Origin: Physcomitrium patens
Taxonomy: Eukaryota > Streptophyta > Bryopsida > Funariales > Funariaceae
Assembly (NCBI RefSeq): GCF_000002425.4
Contig: NC_037270.1
Span: 12,879,106 to 12,943,105, forward strand
Reading direction: 5' to 3'
DNA: 64,000 bases
The notes under the pieces are model-generated. The model ran no database searches and was not told where the DNA came from. It worked only from the letters and a program-made list of their open reading frames with translations. Within the stretch, counting starts at the first letter, position 1. Each line of letters starts with the position of its first letter. Shown here piece by piece: positions 12,600 through 24,624 of this stretch. The position numbers and the translations under genes were made by a program.

Positions 12600-13560
12600 G
12601 CGTCATCACACCAAATGCATCTTTGTACATATCATTGTTTTGAAATATTCTTGGAATTGTTTGTAGAAGTATTCTCTTCAAGTCTTGCCAATTTGATTTG
12701 AAGATCTCGCATTCCTCGTATAATTTCTTCCATCTCCATATCTGCTTTCTTTGATAAGGATCTCGAAGGTTGAACTGTAGGCATTGTTGGTGGTGTTGTA
12801 CGTACTGGATCTTTGGGTGCTTGTATTATTTTTGGAATATTTCTCCTATCCTTCCTCCTTTCTCTTTTTGTAAGCAATCCCACCGCATCTTCAACGTTCT
12901 TCCACTTTGTTGTCAATCCTTCATCTTCTTCTTTGTCTTCAAGAAGGAATTCTTATTTCTCTTGCAATTCTCCATGTGCAGCTTGAAGAAATAGATCAAC
13001 TTTGTTCGGCTCCAATGTCAATTTTTCTACCTTCAATAATTGAGAGTACTGCCTCTCAAATTCCCTTAGTAGCTTTGTTGCTTGTAAATTCTTATTGGGC
13101 CGTTCAATCCATTCTAGAAACAGCTTCTTAGTAACGCGATTAGCATCTTCCAAGAAATATTCGTCTTTCAATGCATGTGAAAAAACCTCCCATGAATTCC
13201 CATAACAATCCGTAATCGATGTAATGTGGTCTCTTATCTCCGGTAACGTGGCAAGTCCAAATAATTCAACCATTTTCTTCTCAGAAACCCGATTTAATTC
13301 CATTTCACGTACATAACATCTTAAATACCTTGAAATATTCTTTCCATCAAATTGATCAATTTTATTGACAATTGTTTGCAATGCTTTGGTTGCCAAAGCT
13401 TCCTTTGGATTATTGCTTTACTGTTGCTACATTGATAATGAGAAGGCTTGAAACATACTAGCAATAGATGGATCCATGTGCATACCTTGTCCTTGAGAAG
13501 AACCCCCACCAGAAACTCCTCCCAAAAATCCTTCAAAATTTTTATTTTCGTTTTTCACAA
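12600..13560 (-). mobile_element. B1 gag region
   Basis: Predicted capsid-like gag with a conserved body (KKLFLEWIERPNKNLQATK) and, downstream on the minus strand, a zinc-knuckle-like CIWCDDASHTRKDC. It is homologous to gag of B2, B3, B4 and B5. It is fossil and broken. Confidence 0.75.
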
Positions 13561-13599
13561 AATAAAAATAAAATAAAATCAAAAAAAATCTAATACCTT

Positions 13600-13633
13600 C
13601 TTCCTCAAGCTTTCACATCGGGTTCACTACTTT
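13600..13633 (-). other. B1 primer-binding region
   Basis: On the minus strand, directly after the LTR, lies a sequence matching the TGGTGAACCCGACGT seen in B3, B4 and B5. Starting with TGG fits pairing to the CCA end of a tRNA; I could not assign which tRNA. Confidence 0.45.
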
Positions 13634-14900
13634 TGTCGTATTACGTGCTTTCCTGCTCGAGAATGCGCTGGGCATCTGGTTGTAGAAGTTAGTATGGAGA
13701 TTCGCCAATATTCATGCAGTCTATCGGTTTTTGGCTGTTGGAATATAAACGATTGTAAGAATACACTGTAAATCTATACGGATGCCTTTCGATTGCATGC
13801 CAAAGTCCTTTTTGCCCCAGCCGGTAGGTCTCTAGACGTTACAGAGAACCCCGAACAACCCAAATTGCTAATCTTTGATACCGCTTTATACTCACGATCT
13901 TGTATCCACTGACTGTTTCGTTAGATTAACCCAATAAATTTCATTCACTCCGCATACTCAATCCTATAGACACCCTTTTAATTCTTCATCATAGATGTAA
14001 CTCGATTTTATAAAACAGTCAAGAGTAATCACAAATACAATACTTTGACTATTCAACAACGATTGCCTCAGTCTTCTCAAAATCCTATGAAGAAAAAAAA
14101 ACCCAATTCTCTGTCTTTTTTCTCTGCTCCGAAGCATGAAGCTAGCCCTCCGATCCTTCAAAAACCCCCAAAACTTCTTCTCTTCCTTTATTTCTTAACT
14201 TATCCTCCCCTTTAACCCTAATTCTCCCCTTTTTCAAACCCTAGCCTCTGAATTTCTTCAATCTTCCGTCTTGGATCCGGAATTGGCTCCTGCCGTCAGA
14301 GCTTTCTCCTCCGTTTTTACCTTTAAGAGATCCTTTTACCGAAAACAACGTTCCCTGAAATGGCACAGAGAACAGAACAGCCTGAAACAGAATCATAACC
14401 CCGTAATCGAGACCACATTGAGTCGCCCGACCAATTCAGGTCTCATATTGGCTAAGAGGCCCGTAGTAAGACCTAAATGTTCCCGCAATTGGACTTGGGT
14501 TGCCTGACCAATTCAGGTCTCATATTGGGTAAGAGGCCCGTAGTAAGACTTGGATGTTCCCACAATTGGACCGCATTGGGTTGCCCGACCAATTCAGGTC
14601 TCATATTACGTAAGAGGCCCGTAGTAAGACCTGGATTGAATGTCTTGAAATTGGATCCAATTGGCTCTTCGAACCAGATTCACCCGTCGTTGAATTGGTC
14701 CTTTCCCTTTCTGCTGACTCCAGTTATTGGAATCGAACGGAGCATTTCAGTATGTCCCGGCTGACTGTAACGGTGTGTCTGACCCTGGCCTCTCAGTATT
14801 TGCATTGGAATTGGTCGTTGCTTCCAATAGTCAAGGTAACTGAACATTAATAAAAGTCCCCTTTCTTTATATTTTCATGATATACTCGTGTTACAACACG
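13634..14900 (-). repeat. B1 right (5') LTR
   Basis: LTR of about 1.27 kb. In window orientation it starts TGTCGTATTACG and ends ACAACACG, lacking the last bases seen in other copies. It abuts D2 at 14901. Confidence 0.8.
14425..14660. repeat. Tandem ~80-bp repeats inside a family B LTR
   Basis: Three units start at 14425, 14502 and 14583, each opening with a GCCCGACCAATTCAGG-like sequence. Unit number differs between LTRs in the window: three in both B1 LTRs (the left one split by the solo D LTR), and about two in LTRs such as 23417-24624. Confidence 0.8.
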
Positions 14901-15462
14901 GCAGCAGATGTCTATCGAAAAGAACAACCACTTTTCCTCTTAGGTGATAAGGTATGGCTACTTCATCGCAATATCAAGACCACTTGTCCTTCTGACAAAT
15001 TGGACTATCGAAGACTTGAACCATTTTTTATTTCTGCACAAATCAATTCAGTTGCATATCCTTTACATCTACTGGAGTCAATGAAAATCCATCTAATATT
15101 CCACGTGTCCCTTCTTGAACCATATAAGACAGTGGACATACCAAGAAGACGACAAGCTCCACCTCCTCCTATAGAAGTGGACAATAATAAAGAGTTTGAA
15201 GTAGAAGAAGTCTTAGATTGAAGGCCGCGCCGAAATAAATTGGAATATCTTGTCCATTGGCACGGATATGATATTAGTGAATGCACATGGGAGCCAATAA
15301 AGAATCTTGAAAATGTAGCAAAGGCGGTGGAGGCTTTTCATCGACGACATCCATCAAAATCAAGATGAAAACCTTCTTTACAAAAGAAACAACATCTAGG
15401 CAAGATAACATTCTACTTTCAATCTTTGTTCATAGCTTCTTTGTAGTAGTGATACTCAAGAG

Positions 15463-15885
15463 ATGGAGAACCAACAACCGGCAGTTTCGACTCAAGAGCC
15501 TTTATTTGCTCACCTATCGGACGAGACATTACGATTGTCACAACCTTCAAGACGACGCAATCGGGATGAAGATCATCAAGAACAACATGTTCTTCCTCGA
15601 ATAGATGGTGAGATACAATGCGTTTGGTATCACGATTTGAGAAGGGACTCCCGATGTTTGGTGATTTTGCTAGAGATAGGAACAACTCCTGATGGTGTTT
15701 CAAATGTTCTATTCGAAGGAAGTTATGAAGGCCTCAACAATGATCAAATAACTGGGTGGTCTTCCCACCCTGATATGGAACACTACCGATGGTTGAGAGG
15801 CCCTATCAATCATCTTCGAAGAGAACAAAGATCAGAGTATGTGGCAAATATAATTCATCGCATCATAGATTTTCTCAATATATGA
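15463..15885 (+). other. Extra reading frame after the D2 chromodomain
   Basis: Open for about 140 codons between the chromodomain and the 3' LTR. It is not part of gag-pol as normally described for plant chromoviruses. Its last half (EHYRWLRGPINHLRREQR) resembles the frame in C2 at 46908-47132. There is a charged N-terminal half, no membrane segment and no zinc motif. I do not recognise the family. An accessory protein of the element is possible; so is a captured host domain. Confidence 0.6.
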
Positions 15886-15926
15886 TGACCGCTCCTCGTG
15901 GAATTCGTCCCTAGAAGGAAAGGAAA

Positions 15927-16488
15927 TGTCACGGACAGACTTATATAAGCTAGTAATTACATATACAAATAAGTAGAAGTAAGTAAAAATAGGTAAAAGT
16001 AAATTAATTCTATAGTATTTAATATAGAAGCTTCCTAGAAGCTTTATAGATGCTGCTTTGACTTCATAGGTGTCTTTAATTGACTTTTTTGGATTAGAAA
16101 CGTCGTCAACAAGTTGGCCATGTGCCATACATGTAGTTAGCTTGAAGATCAAGCTAACTATGTGGCCCACACGTAGAAAAACTTGCCTTGTAAGTCAAAG
16201 CATGTGTCCTACAAAGTCAACACATATTGGAGGTCCTATAGAACATCACCACGTAGTCCCTAGTTGGATAGTATATATAGAGACAAGAGTGAAGCCTTCT
16301 TCACTCTTATCAACTGTTTTCCTGCTTCCAGTCTAATTTCAAGGGTCTCTAGTTTTCTTCTCTTTTGGCATTAGCCATTCCAGTTTCTCTTTCAATATAC
16401 ATACTTGTTTATTTATATTTTGTTACCTTTCTTTCAGTGGAGGCTCACTTGTCTGAATTATTTTTTCATCGAGTTCTTGTCCTTGATA
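15927..16488 (+). repeat. D2 3' LTR
   Basis: It starts TGTCACGGACAG right after a purine tract and ends TCCTTGATA. It is about 562 bp, with the same TATA box and palindrome as other D LTRs (about 16273-16310). The next bases (GTAAC) begin element E; the matching duplication at the other end is not in the window. Confidence 0.85.
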
Positions 16489-18563
16489 GTAACTTAGAAT
16501 GTCGTCTAAATAATAGATAATAAAATCATCAAGAAACTTATGAAAAATATCATTTATCAAATATTAAAAATTATTTTATGGATTTATGAGTCTAAAAGAT
16601 ATGATATTATATTTGAAATATTCATACTTAGTTCAAAAAGTAATCTTCTATTCATCTCTTTCTTTGATGGAGAGTAGGTTGTATGCTCTTCGTAAATCTT
16701 TTTTTTTGTAGATCTTTGCATCATTGAGTTGATCAAGAAGTTCTAAAATTAGAAATAAGACATACCTATTATTGATGGTGATCTTATTAAATCCTCAATA
16801 GTCTACGCATATTTGTAGAGATCCATAATTTTTCTTCACAAATAAGATAGGAACTTTTATTGGAGTCTTTGAATAGCATATGAAGTTTTTAGCCAAATTC
16901 TTGTTAATATATGCTTTTGATGCAACCAATTCATTTTGCAATAAGTTAAAGATTAGTTCAAATAGTAATTGAACTCTTTCTTATAAATCAATTGAACAAT
17001 CATAAGATCAATGTTATGGAATAATATCAGTATTTTTTTTAGAACATCTTAGAAATCTTAATACTAGCTAGAAATATTATTTGACATCTTTCTATGATCA
17101 AAAATGGATGTGGCATATATAATAAAAGATGGCCTTTTTTTTTGCTACATGCATGAAAGCTTTCGCACTTATTAGTAAAAGTTTGGATATACTAGATTTA
17201 TATATTTCTACTTAATTAATAAAATTTTGGATCAAATTATAAGAAAATTTAAGATTATAAGAAATCCAATCTATATATATATATATATATATATATATTT
17301 TAAATCATGATAATCCTAAAATAATTAAATTAGAAAAAAATATTATCACATTAAATATTACTACTCTATTATGATCTTTAATTGTTACATCAAAAAAAAC
17401 AATCCTATAGGTATACAAACATCTATAACTTCTACATGTATAGGTTTAATTTTTTGATTAACAATATCTCTTGTTTTTTGACAAAGTCTTTGTCTATAAA
17501 ACATGCTCAGGCTTTTGAATCTAAGGAGGCTAAGACTTTGTGATTTTTTGGTCCTAAATAAAATTCTATTATAAAATAAGATGAAAGATTTGAAGAGATA
17601 ATAGGAGCTTTATTAAGTATTACACAAGATTCTAGCTACATAGTTCCTATTATAGCTTAAAAAAATATATTTTTTAACACATTGTCTTCTTTTGCAACCA
17701 TGCTCTTTATTTTATAATTTCATTGATTTTATGAACAATATTGAGTAGTATACTTGGATTTTTTATAATATAGATATAATCCTTCTTGACAACAATAAGT
17801 TTTTTTTTATTTATTAAGAAATTTGAAATGTACCATGTTAATTTGCTTAGGATCTAGCATAGACAAATAAGCTTTCAAAAACTTAGAAGGTGTTAATACA
17901 GCTTGACTTATACTTCTTCAATCATATCTTTGTTCTTGGCATCTTTCAAAGGATCAATTATCACATACAATGGCTTCAGCAATAAATTGCTCCAATGAAT
18001 ATATTCTTAACATTGTCAACAATAAATCTTTGATATTATCTTTTAATCCATATCAAAATTCATTGATAAAGGCTTTATCATTCCAATCCACTTGATCTTT
18101 GTCATAATAATATGAATTTGATTTTTGTTATTATTTTTTTATTACTTTTTAAAATTTAGCTATAAATATTTTCAAGAATGAATTCAAGTCATAGGAAAAT
18201 CATAAATATTTTTTCATCAAAGGTGAAAATTAAGAAAAGAACTTTTTGATAGATATATGCATATGAATCCAACTTGAGTAAATCTATCAAGGTATTGGAA
18301 AAAATGCAATCTCAAATAGAGCTTAGCTTATTGTAGAAATTCTTGAAATTTTGATCTTGTTCCATCAAATTTTTTAAGCATACTAATTCTTGCTTCTTTT
18401 GTGCTTGTAGAAGCAAGATATATTGGATTTGGTTGTGAGGGTGATCTACTTGCTTCCTTCAATTGCACAAATTCTTGGCATAGATTTTGGACCTCTTTCA
18501 TATGTATAGGATTAGTATTTCTATGATTTTCACTAAAAATACATGAGATTTTTATTCTTAAAG
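16489..18563 (-). mobile_element. E (left half): ancient D-like element, gag to RT
   Basis: Very AT-rich. On the minus strand it aligns by eye to D: a gag-like stretch at about 18.3-18.5 kb (KKFDGTRSKFQEF against EKFDGTRSKFRGF in D), protease-like sequence at about 17.3-17.6 kb, and the RT catalytic region near 16.5-16.8 kb. Most differences from D are C to T and G to A. It is heavily broken and clearly the oldest chromovirus here. It continues at 55778, beyond the inserted D element. Confidence 0.75.
17268..17300. repeat. (TA)n microsatellite
   Basis: A run of alternating T and A inside the decayed E element. Confidence 0.9.
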
Positions 18564-19120
18564 TGTCAAGGACAAGAACTCGATGAAAAAACAATTCAGT
18601 CAAGAAAGCCTTCACTCAAAGAGAGGTAACAAAATATATATAAACAAGTATTTATATTGAAATACAAACTGGAATGGCTATTGCCAAAAGACAAGAAAAC
18701 TAGAGATCCTTGAAACTAGACTAGAAGCAAGAAAGGAGTTGACAAGAGTGAAGAAGCCTTCACTCTTGTTTCTATATATACTATCTAACTAGGGGCTACG
18801 TGGCGATGTTCTATAGGACCTCCAATATGTGTTGACTTTATAGGATACATGCCTTGACTTACAAGACAAGTTTTTCTACGTGTGGGTTACATAATTAGCT
18901 TGATCTTCAAGCTAACAACATGTGTGGCACATGGCCAACTTGTTATCCACGTTTCTAATCCAAAAAGTCAATTAAAGACACCTATGAAGTCAAAGCAGCG
19001 TCTAACAAGCTTCTAAAAAGCTTCCATATTAAATATTATAGAATTAACTTATTTTTACCTATTTTTACTTACTTCTACCTATTTGTATATGTAATTATTA
19101 GCTTACATGATTATGGCCGT
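18564..19120 (-). repeat. D 3' LTR
   Basis: In window orientation it starts TGTCAAGGACAAG. It runs directly into the B5 LTR at 19121. Outside flank is TAAAG. Confidence 0.85.
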
Positions 19121-22100
19121 TGTCGTGTTGTAACACGAGTATACAGTGAAAATATAAAGAAAAGGGACTTTTATTAATGTTCAGTTACCTCGAATATTGG
19201 GAGCAACGACCAACTCCAGTGCATGTACTGAGTGGCCAGGTTTAGTCACCCCGTTACAGCCAGCCGGGGCATACTGAAATGCTCCATTCGATTCCAATAA
19301 CGGGAGTCAGCAGGAAGAGAAAGGACCAATTCACACAACGGGTGAGCCTGGTTCGAAGAGCCAATTGGATCCAATTTCAAGAATCTAATCCGGGTCCTCT
19401 TACCCAATATGAGACCTGTATTGGTCGGGCAACCCAATGCAGTCTAATTACAGGAAAATCCAGGTCTTATTACGGGCCTCAGCCAGTCTGACGTGAAGGA
19501 CCAATTTGATCCAATTACGGGAACATCCAGGTTACTACGAGCATCTTACCCAATATGAGACCTGAATTGGCCGGACAACCCAATGCAGTCTAATTACGAG
19601 AAAATCCAAGTCTTACTACAGGCATCTTATCCAATATGAGACCTGAATTGGTCGGGCGACTCAATGTGGACCCGGGCACGGAGTTTCGATTCTGTTTCAG
19701 GCTGTCCTATTCTCTGTGTCGTTTCAGGGAACGTTGTTTTCGGTAAATGGATCTCTTAAAAGTAAAAATGGAGGAGAAAGCTTTGATGGCGAGAGCCAAT
19801 TTTGGATCTAAGCTCTGACAGCGGGAGCCAATTTCAGATCTAAGACGGAAGATTGAAGAAATTCAGAGGATAAGGTTTAGGGGGGGTTTTTTAGATCGAA
19901 GAACTAGCTTCGAGTTTTTTTTTTAAGATTACTAGTTCGGTTTCATTGGGAGATTTTTTTTTGAAGATCGAGGGAATTGGAGAGGAGCTTCATGCTTCGG
20001 GTCGTGAAAGAAAAGACGGAGAATTGGGTTTTTCTTCTTCATAGAGTTTTGGGAAGACTAAGGCAATTGCTGCTGAAGTCAGTGTTGTAATGGTGAATTG
20101 GGATTTTTTTAATGAAGTGGGTTTGATTACTCTTGACTCTTTTGTGAAATCGAGTTACGTCTGTGATTGAAGAATTAAAAGGGTGTCTATAGGATTGAGT
20201 ATGCGGAGTGAATGAAATTTATTGGGTTAATTTAACAAGACAATCAGTGGATACAAGATCGTAAGTACAAAGCGGTATCGGAGATTAGCAGATTGGGTTG
20301 TTTGGGGTTCTCTGTAACGTCTAGAGACCTACCGGCTGGGGCAAAAAAGACTTTGACAAGCAGTCGAAAGGCATCCGTATAGATTTACGGTGTATTCTTG
20401 TAGTCGTTTATATTCCAGCAGTCAAAAACTGATAGACTGCTTGACTATTGGTGAATCTCCATACTACCTTCTACAGCCAGATGTCCGGCACATTCTCGAG
20501 CAGGAAAGCACGTAATACGACAAAAGTGGTGAACCCGACGTAAATGCTTGAGGTGGAAGGTATTGGATTTCGGTTGATTATATCTTTATTTTATAAGAAA
20601 ACGAAAATAAAAAATTTGAAGCATTTTTGGGAGGAATTTCTGGTGGGGGTTCTTCTAAAGGACAAGGTATGCACATGGATCCGTCTATTGCTAGTATGTT
20701 TCAAGCCTTCTCATTATCAATGCAGCAACAGCAAAGCAATGATCGAAAGAAAACTTTGGCAACCAAAGCATTGCAAGCAGTGGTCAATAAAATTGATCAA
20801 TTTGATGGAAGGAATATTTCAAGGTATTTAAGATGTTATGTTCGTAAAATAGAATTAAATCAGATTTCTGAGAAGAAAATGGTTGAATTATTTAGACTTG
20901 CCACGGTACCGGAGATAAGAGACCACATTATATCGATTACGGATCGTTATAGAAATTCATGGGAGGTTTTTTCACATGCATTGAAAGACGAATATTTCTT
21001 GGAAGATGCTGATCACGTTACTAAGAAGTTGTTTCTGGAATGGATTGAACGGCCCAATAAGAATTTACAAGCAACAAAGCTACTAAGAGAATTTGAGAGG
21101 CAATACTCTCAATTATCGAAGGTAGAAAAATTGACATTGGAGCCGAACAAAGTTGATCTATTTCTTCAAGCTGCACATGGAAAATTACAAGAGAAATTAG
21201 AATTCCTTCTTGAAGACAAAGAAAAAGATGAAGGATTGACAACAAAGTGGAAGAACGTTGAAGATGCGGTGGGATTGCTTACAAAAAGAGAAAGGAGGAA
21301 GGATAGGAGCAATATTCCAAAAATAATACAAGCACCCAAAGATCCAGTACGTACAACACCACCAACAATGCCTACAGTTCAACCTTCGAGATCCTTATCA
21401 AAGAAAGCAGATATGGAGATGGAAGAAATTATACGAGGAATGCGAGATCTTCAAATCAAATTGGCAAGACTTGAAGAGAATACTTCTACAAACAATTCCA
21501 AGAATATTTCAAAACAATGATATGTACAAAGATGCATTTGGTGTGATGACGCTTCACACACTAGAAAAGATTGCAATGAATTTAATAATATGATATGGCG
21601 AGGAATTATTTGCTAGAAAGATGGAAAGATAGCATTAAAAGATAGTGAGGATCTTCTTCAAACCAATTTTGGCAAGGAAAGAATGAGAGCATTGGTTCAA
21701 GATTACCTAAAAGAGCGCAAAACAGTAGCACGAGAAAGTGCAAGTTATGGTGCTAGAGTAGATGATGAAATTGGTGGAAATACGAAAACTAGTGAGTTTT
21801 GGACTTCTACCGTTTCTACAATGCAAGAAGGAAAATTACCTCGAGAAGCATTATTTAGGACTGCAGCTACAATACAAGGTAGAACAGGTTGAGAGGAACC
21901 TGTTGAGTCTCTTTCAGTTCATGCATATATTACTAAGAGCCAACATGAAGCTTTGATGGAAGAAAAGAGACGAGGAAATTTTGATGATACTAGAGAAGGA
22001 AATTCTTCTAAGAGGCAAACTCGAGGAGACAAGGCTCAGGAGGCAGCTTCACAATGAATTGCCCGTAAAAGATACCTCAGCATCATTGGAAGAAAAAACA

Positions 22101-23416
22101 AACGAGACAAAAGATAAGGGCAAATCAATTGCTTATAAGCTACTTTCTGACATTGAAGCGGCAACAAATTTGAAAGGGATATTGAAAGAATGTATATTAA
22201 ATGCTAAGGTGGAATTCACATTGAAAGAAGTCTTGGGAATTACAAAGAAGGAGTTTCATGATGTTATCATTGACAACATTAACCAAAAGAGGTAATTAAT
22301 GGGCGAAACTGGAATGAGTCATGCTATTGATGTAAGAATATATAAAGATGAAGAAGAAGTTGATATTGGTTACAAGCAAACAACAAATGGAAAAAATGGG
22401 TATAATCAACGAGTACGTTTCGAAGATTATAGTGATAAGGAAATGGAAACCTTGAGCCATTATACTCGAAAGTATTGGGCGAGGGCAACTACTGAGGTAT
22501 TCGTGAAAGTAGGAGATATAGAAGAACCAATTGTTGCTTTAGTCGACCATGGTTCTGAAATAAATCTCATATCTAAAGATCTTTATAAGAAGCAAAAATG
22601 GCCAATTGATATGGAACATAGATGGGCAATTCGAGCAGCTAATAACTCACGAGGCAAATTATATGGAGCTTGTCTAGATGTCAAGATTCGGATTGGGGAT
22701 GTTGCGACGGAGCAATATTTCTATGTTCAAGATACAACGTCTTATCCGTTGATTTTAGGACAACCTTATATTACAGCAACACGGATGGAAACAAAAGTAC
22801 TTGACGATGGTAATGCTTATGCAAGGGTACGGAGCGAAGATGGGAGAAAAGCTGTACAATTTCTAACAGTACCTCCTAACCATGAACGGAATCGAGATAG
22901 GTTGAGGGAGAAACCATTGCCAAAGATTGTTGAAGGATTTAAGGATTTTGGGGAGGTACCACTGTAAAGCGAGATTATGGAGGTACAAAAGAGGAGGTAC
23001 TCTCACGAGATGAAGGTGCCTTTGATGCGAGTTTTATTGGTATATTGGAGAATGGAAATATTATGTATAAGAAAGTTGATGATTTTAAAAGAAAAGAAAG
23101 AAAAAGGTTATATAATATTGAAGGACAATTACGCAAGATAAGTGCATTGCAAGAGGATGAGAGGATTTTGGGTGTTTATGAAGAAAATGGACTGGAAGAT
23201 TCATTGGAATTGATTACATCTATTGGGTTAGGGGATAATGATAAGATTGTTGAGATTCATTCAAGTGAGGTTTATACCATGCTTGAATCTTTTCAAGCAC
23301 CAGAAGTCACTATAGAGACGAGATATAAAACGGAAGATAAGAAGGGAAAGCCTGTTGCAGGACCATTGCTAGAAGATTCAAAAGAACAAATGGAAGAAGC
23401 ATGAAAAGAAGCAAGT
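19121..23416 (+). mobile_element. B5: 5' part of a family B element
   Basis: 5' LTR 19121-20522 (1402 bp, TGTCGTGTTG to TACGACA), primer-binding region at about 20527-20541, gag (about 20.6-21.6 kb, with the zinc-knuckle region near 21.53 kb), gag/protease linker, protease (about 22.4-22.97 kb) and the spacer before RT (to about 23.4 kb). RT, RNase H and integrase are absent: the element is followed at 23417 by a family B LTR of opposite orientation. It is fossil. Confidence 0.85.
20527..20541 (+). other. B5 primer-binding site
   Basis: TGGTGAACCCGACGT lies four bases after the LTR. It is repeated with small variation after the LTRs of B3 and B4. tRNA-type priming is inferred from the leading TGG. 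Confidence 0.5.
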
Positions 23417-24624
23417 TGTCGTATTACGTGCTTTCCTGCTAGAGAACGCACCGGGCGTCTGGCTGTAGAAGGTAGTATGGAGATTCGCCGATAGTCAAGC
23501 AGTTTATCGGTTTTTGACTGTTGGAATATAAACGATTGTAAGAATACACTGTAAATCTATACGGATGCCCTTCGATTGCTTGCGGAAGTCCTTTTTGCCC
23601 CAGCCGGTAGGTCTCTAGACATTACAGAGAACCCCGAATAATCCAAACTGCTAATCTTTGATACCGCTTTATATTCACGATCTTATATCCACTGACTGTC
23701 TTGTTAGATTAACCCAATAAATTTCATTCACTCCGCATACTCAATCCTATAGACACCCTTTTAATTCTTCATCATAGACGTAACTTGTTTTTACAAAACA
23801 GTCAAGAGTAATCACACCCACTTCATTAAAATCCCGATTCACCAGTACAACACTGACTTCAGCAACGTTTGCCTCAATCTTCCCAAAATCCTATGAAGAA
23901 AAAAAAACCCAATTCTCTGTCTTTTTTCTCCTTCCCAAAGCATGAAGCTAGCTCTCCGATCCTTCAAAAACCCCCAAAAAAACTTATTCTCTCCCCTTCA
24001 TTTCTTAACCTATCCTCCCCTTTTACCCTAATTCTCTCCTCTTTCAAACCCTAGTCTCTGAATTTATTCAATCTTCCGTCTTGGATCCGGAATTGGCTCC
24101 TGCCGTTAGAGCTTTCTCCTCCGTTTTTACGTTTAAGAGATCCTTTTACCGAAAACAACGTTCCTTGAAACAGCACAGAGAACAAGACAGCCTGAAACAG
24201 AATCAAAATCCCCGTAATTGGGACCACATTGAGTTGCCCGACCAATTCAGGTCTCATATTGGCTAAGAGGACCTGGATTGGATGTCTTGAAATTGGTCCA
24301 CATTGGGTTGCCCGACCAATTCAGGTCTCATATTGCGTAAGAGGCCAGTAGTAAGATTGGATGTCTTGAAATTGGATCCAATTGGTTCTTCGAACAAGGT
24401 TCACCCGTCGTTGAATTGGTCCTTTCCCTTTCTGCTGACTCCTGTTATTGGAATCGAACGGAGCATTTCAGTAAGCCCCGGCTGACTGTAACGGGGTGAC
24501 TGAATCTAGCCTCTCAGTATTTGCACTGGAATTGGTCGTTGCTCTCAATATTTGAGGTAACTAAACATTAATAAAAGTCCTCTTTTTTTATATTTTCACA
24601 GTATACTTGTGTTACAACATGACA
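23417..24624 (-). repeat. Lone family B LTR
   Basis: 1208 bp, TGTCGTATTACG to ACATGACA in window orientation. It sits between B5 (opposite strand) and the B2 3' LTR in the same orientation. No target duplication was found, so it is more likely a product of recombination between B copies than a simple solo LTR. Confidence 0.75.

Larger units (their letters stand above)
5842..14900 (-). mobile_element. B1: family B Ty3/gypsy retrotransposon, full-length arrangement, broken
   Basis: Minus-strand element with two LTRs (5842-7648 and 13634-14900) around an internal region in the order gag, protease, RT, RNase H, integrase. The polymerase belongs to a divergent gypsy clade with an FLDD box and a GPY/F integrase end but no chromodomain. 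All genes are present in order but broken about ten or more times. The two LTRs are strongly diverged from each other and the flanks do not match (C1 gag on the left, D2 integrase on the right). B1 may therefore be a recombinant of two insertions rather than one old insertion. Confidence 0.85.
14901..16488 (+). mobile_element. D2: 3' end of a family D chromovirus
   Basis: The remnant has the end of integrase with a GPY-type region (about 14.9-15.15 kb), a chromodomain (about 15.17-15.33 kb), a small extra reading frame (15463-15885), a purine-rich tract (15911-15926) and a 3' LTR (15927-16488). It matches the D copy at 50.6-50.95 kb closely but runs on the opposite strand and overlaps it, so it comes from a separate insertion. 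Its 5' part was removed at the junction with B1. It is fossil. Confidence 0.85.
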
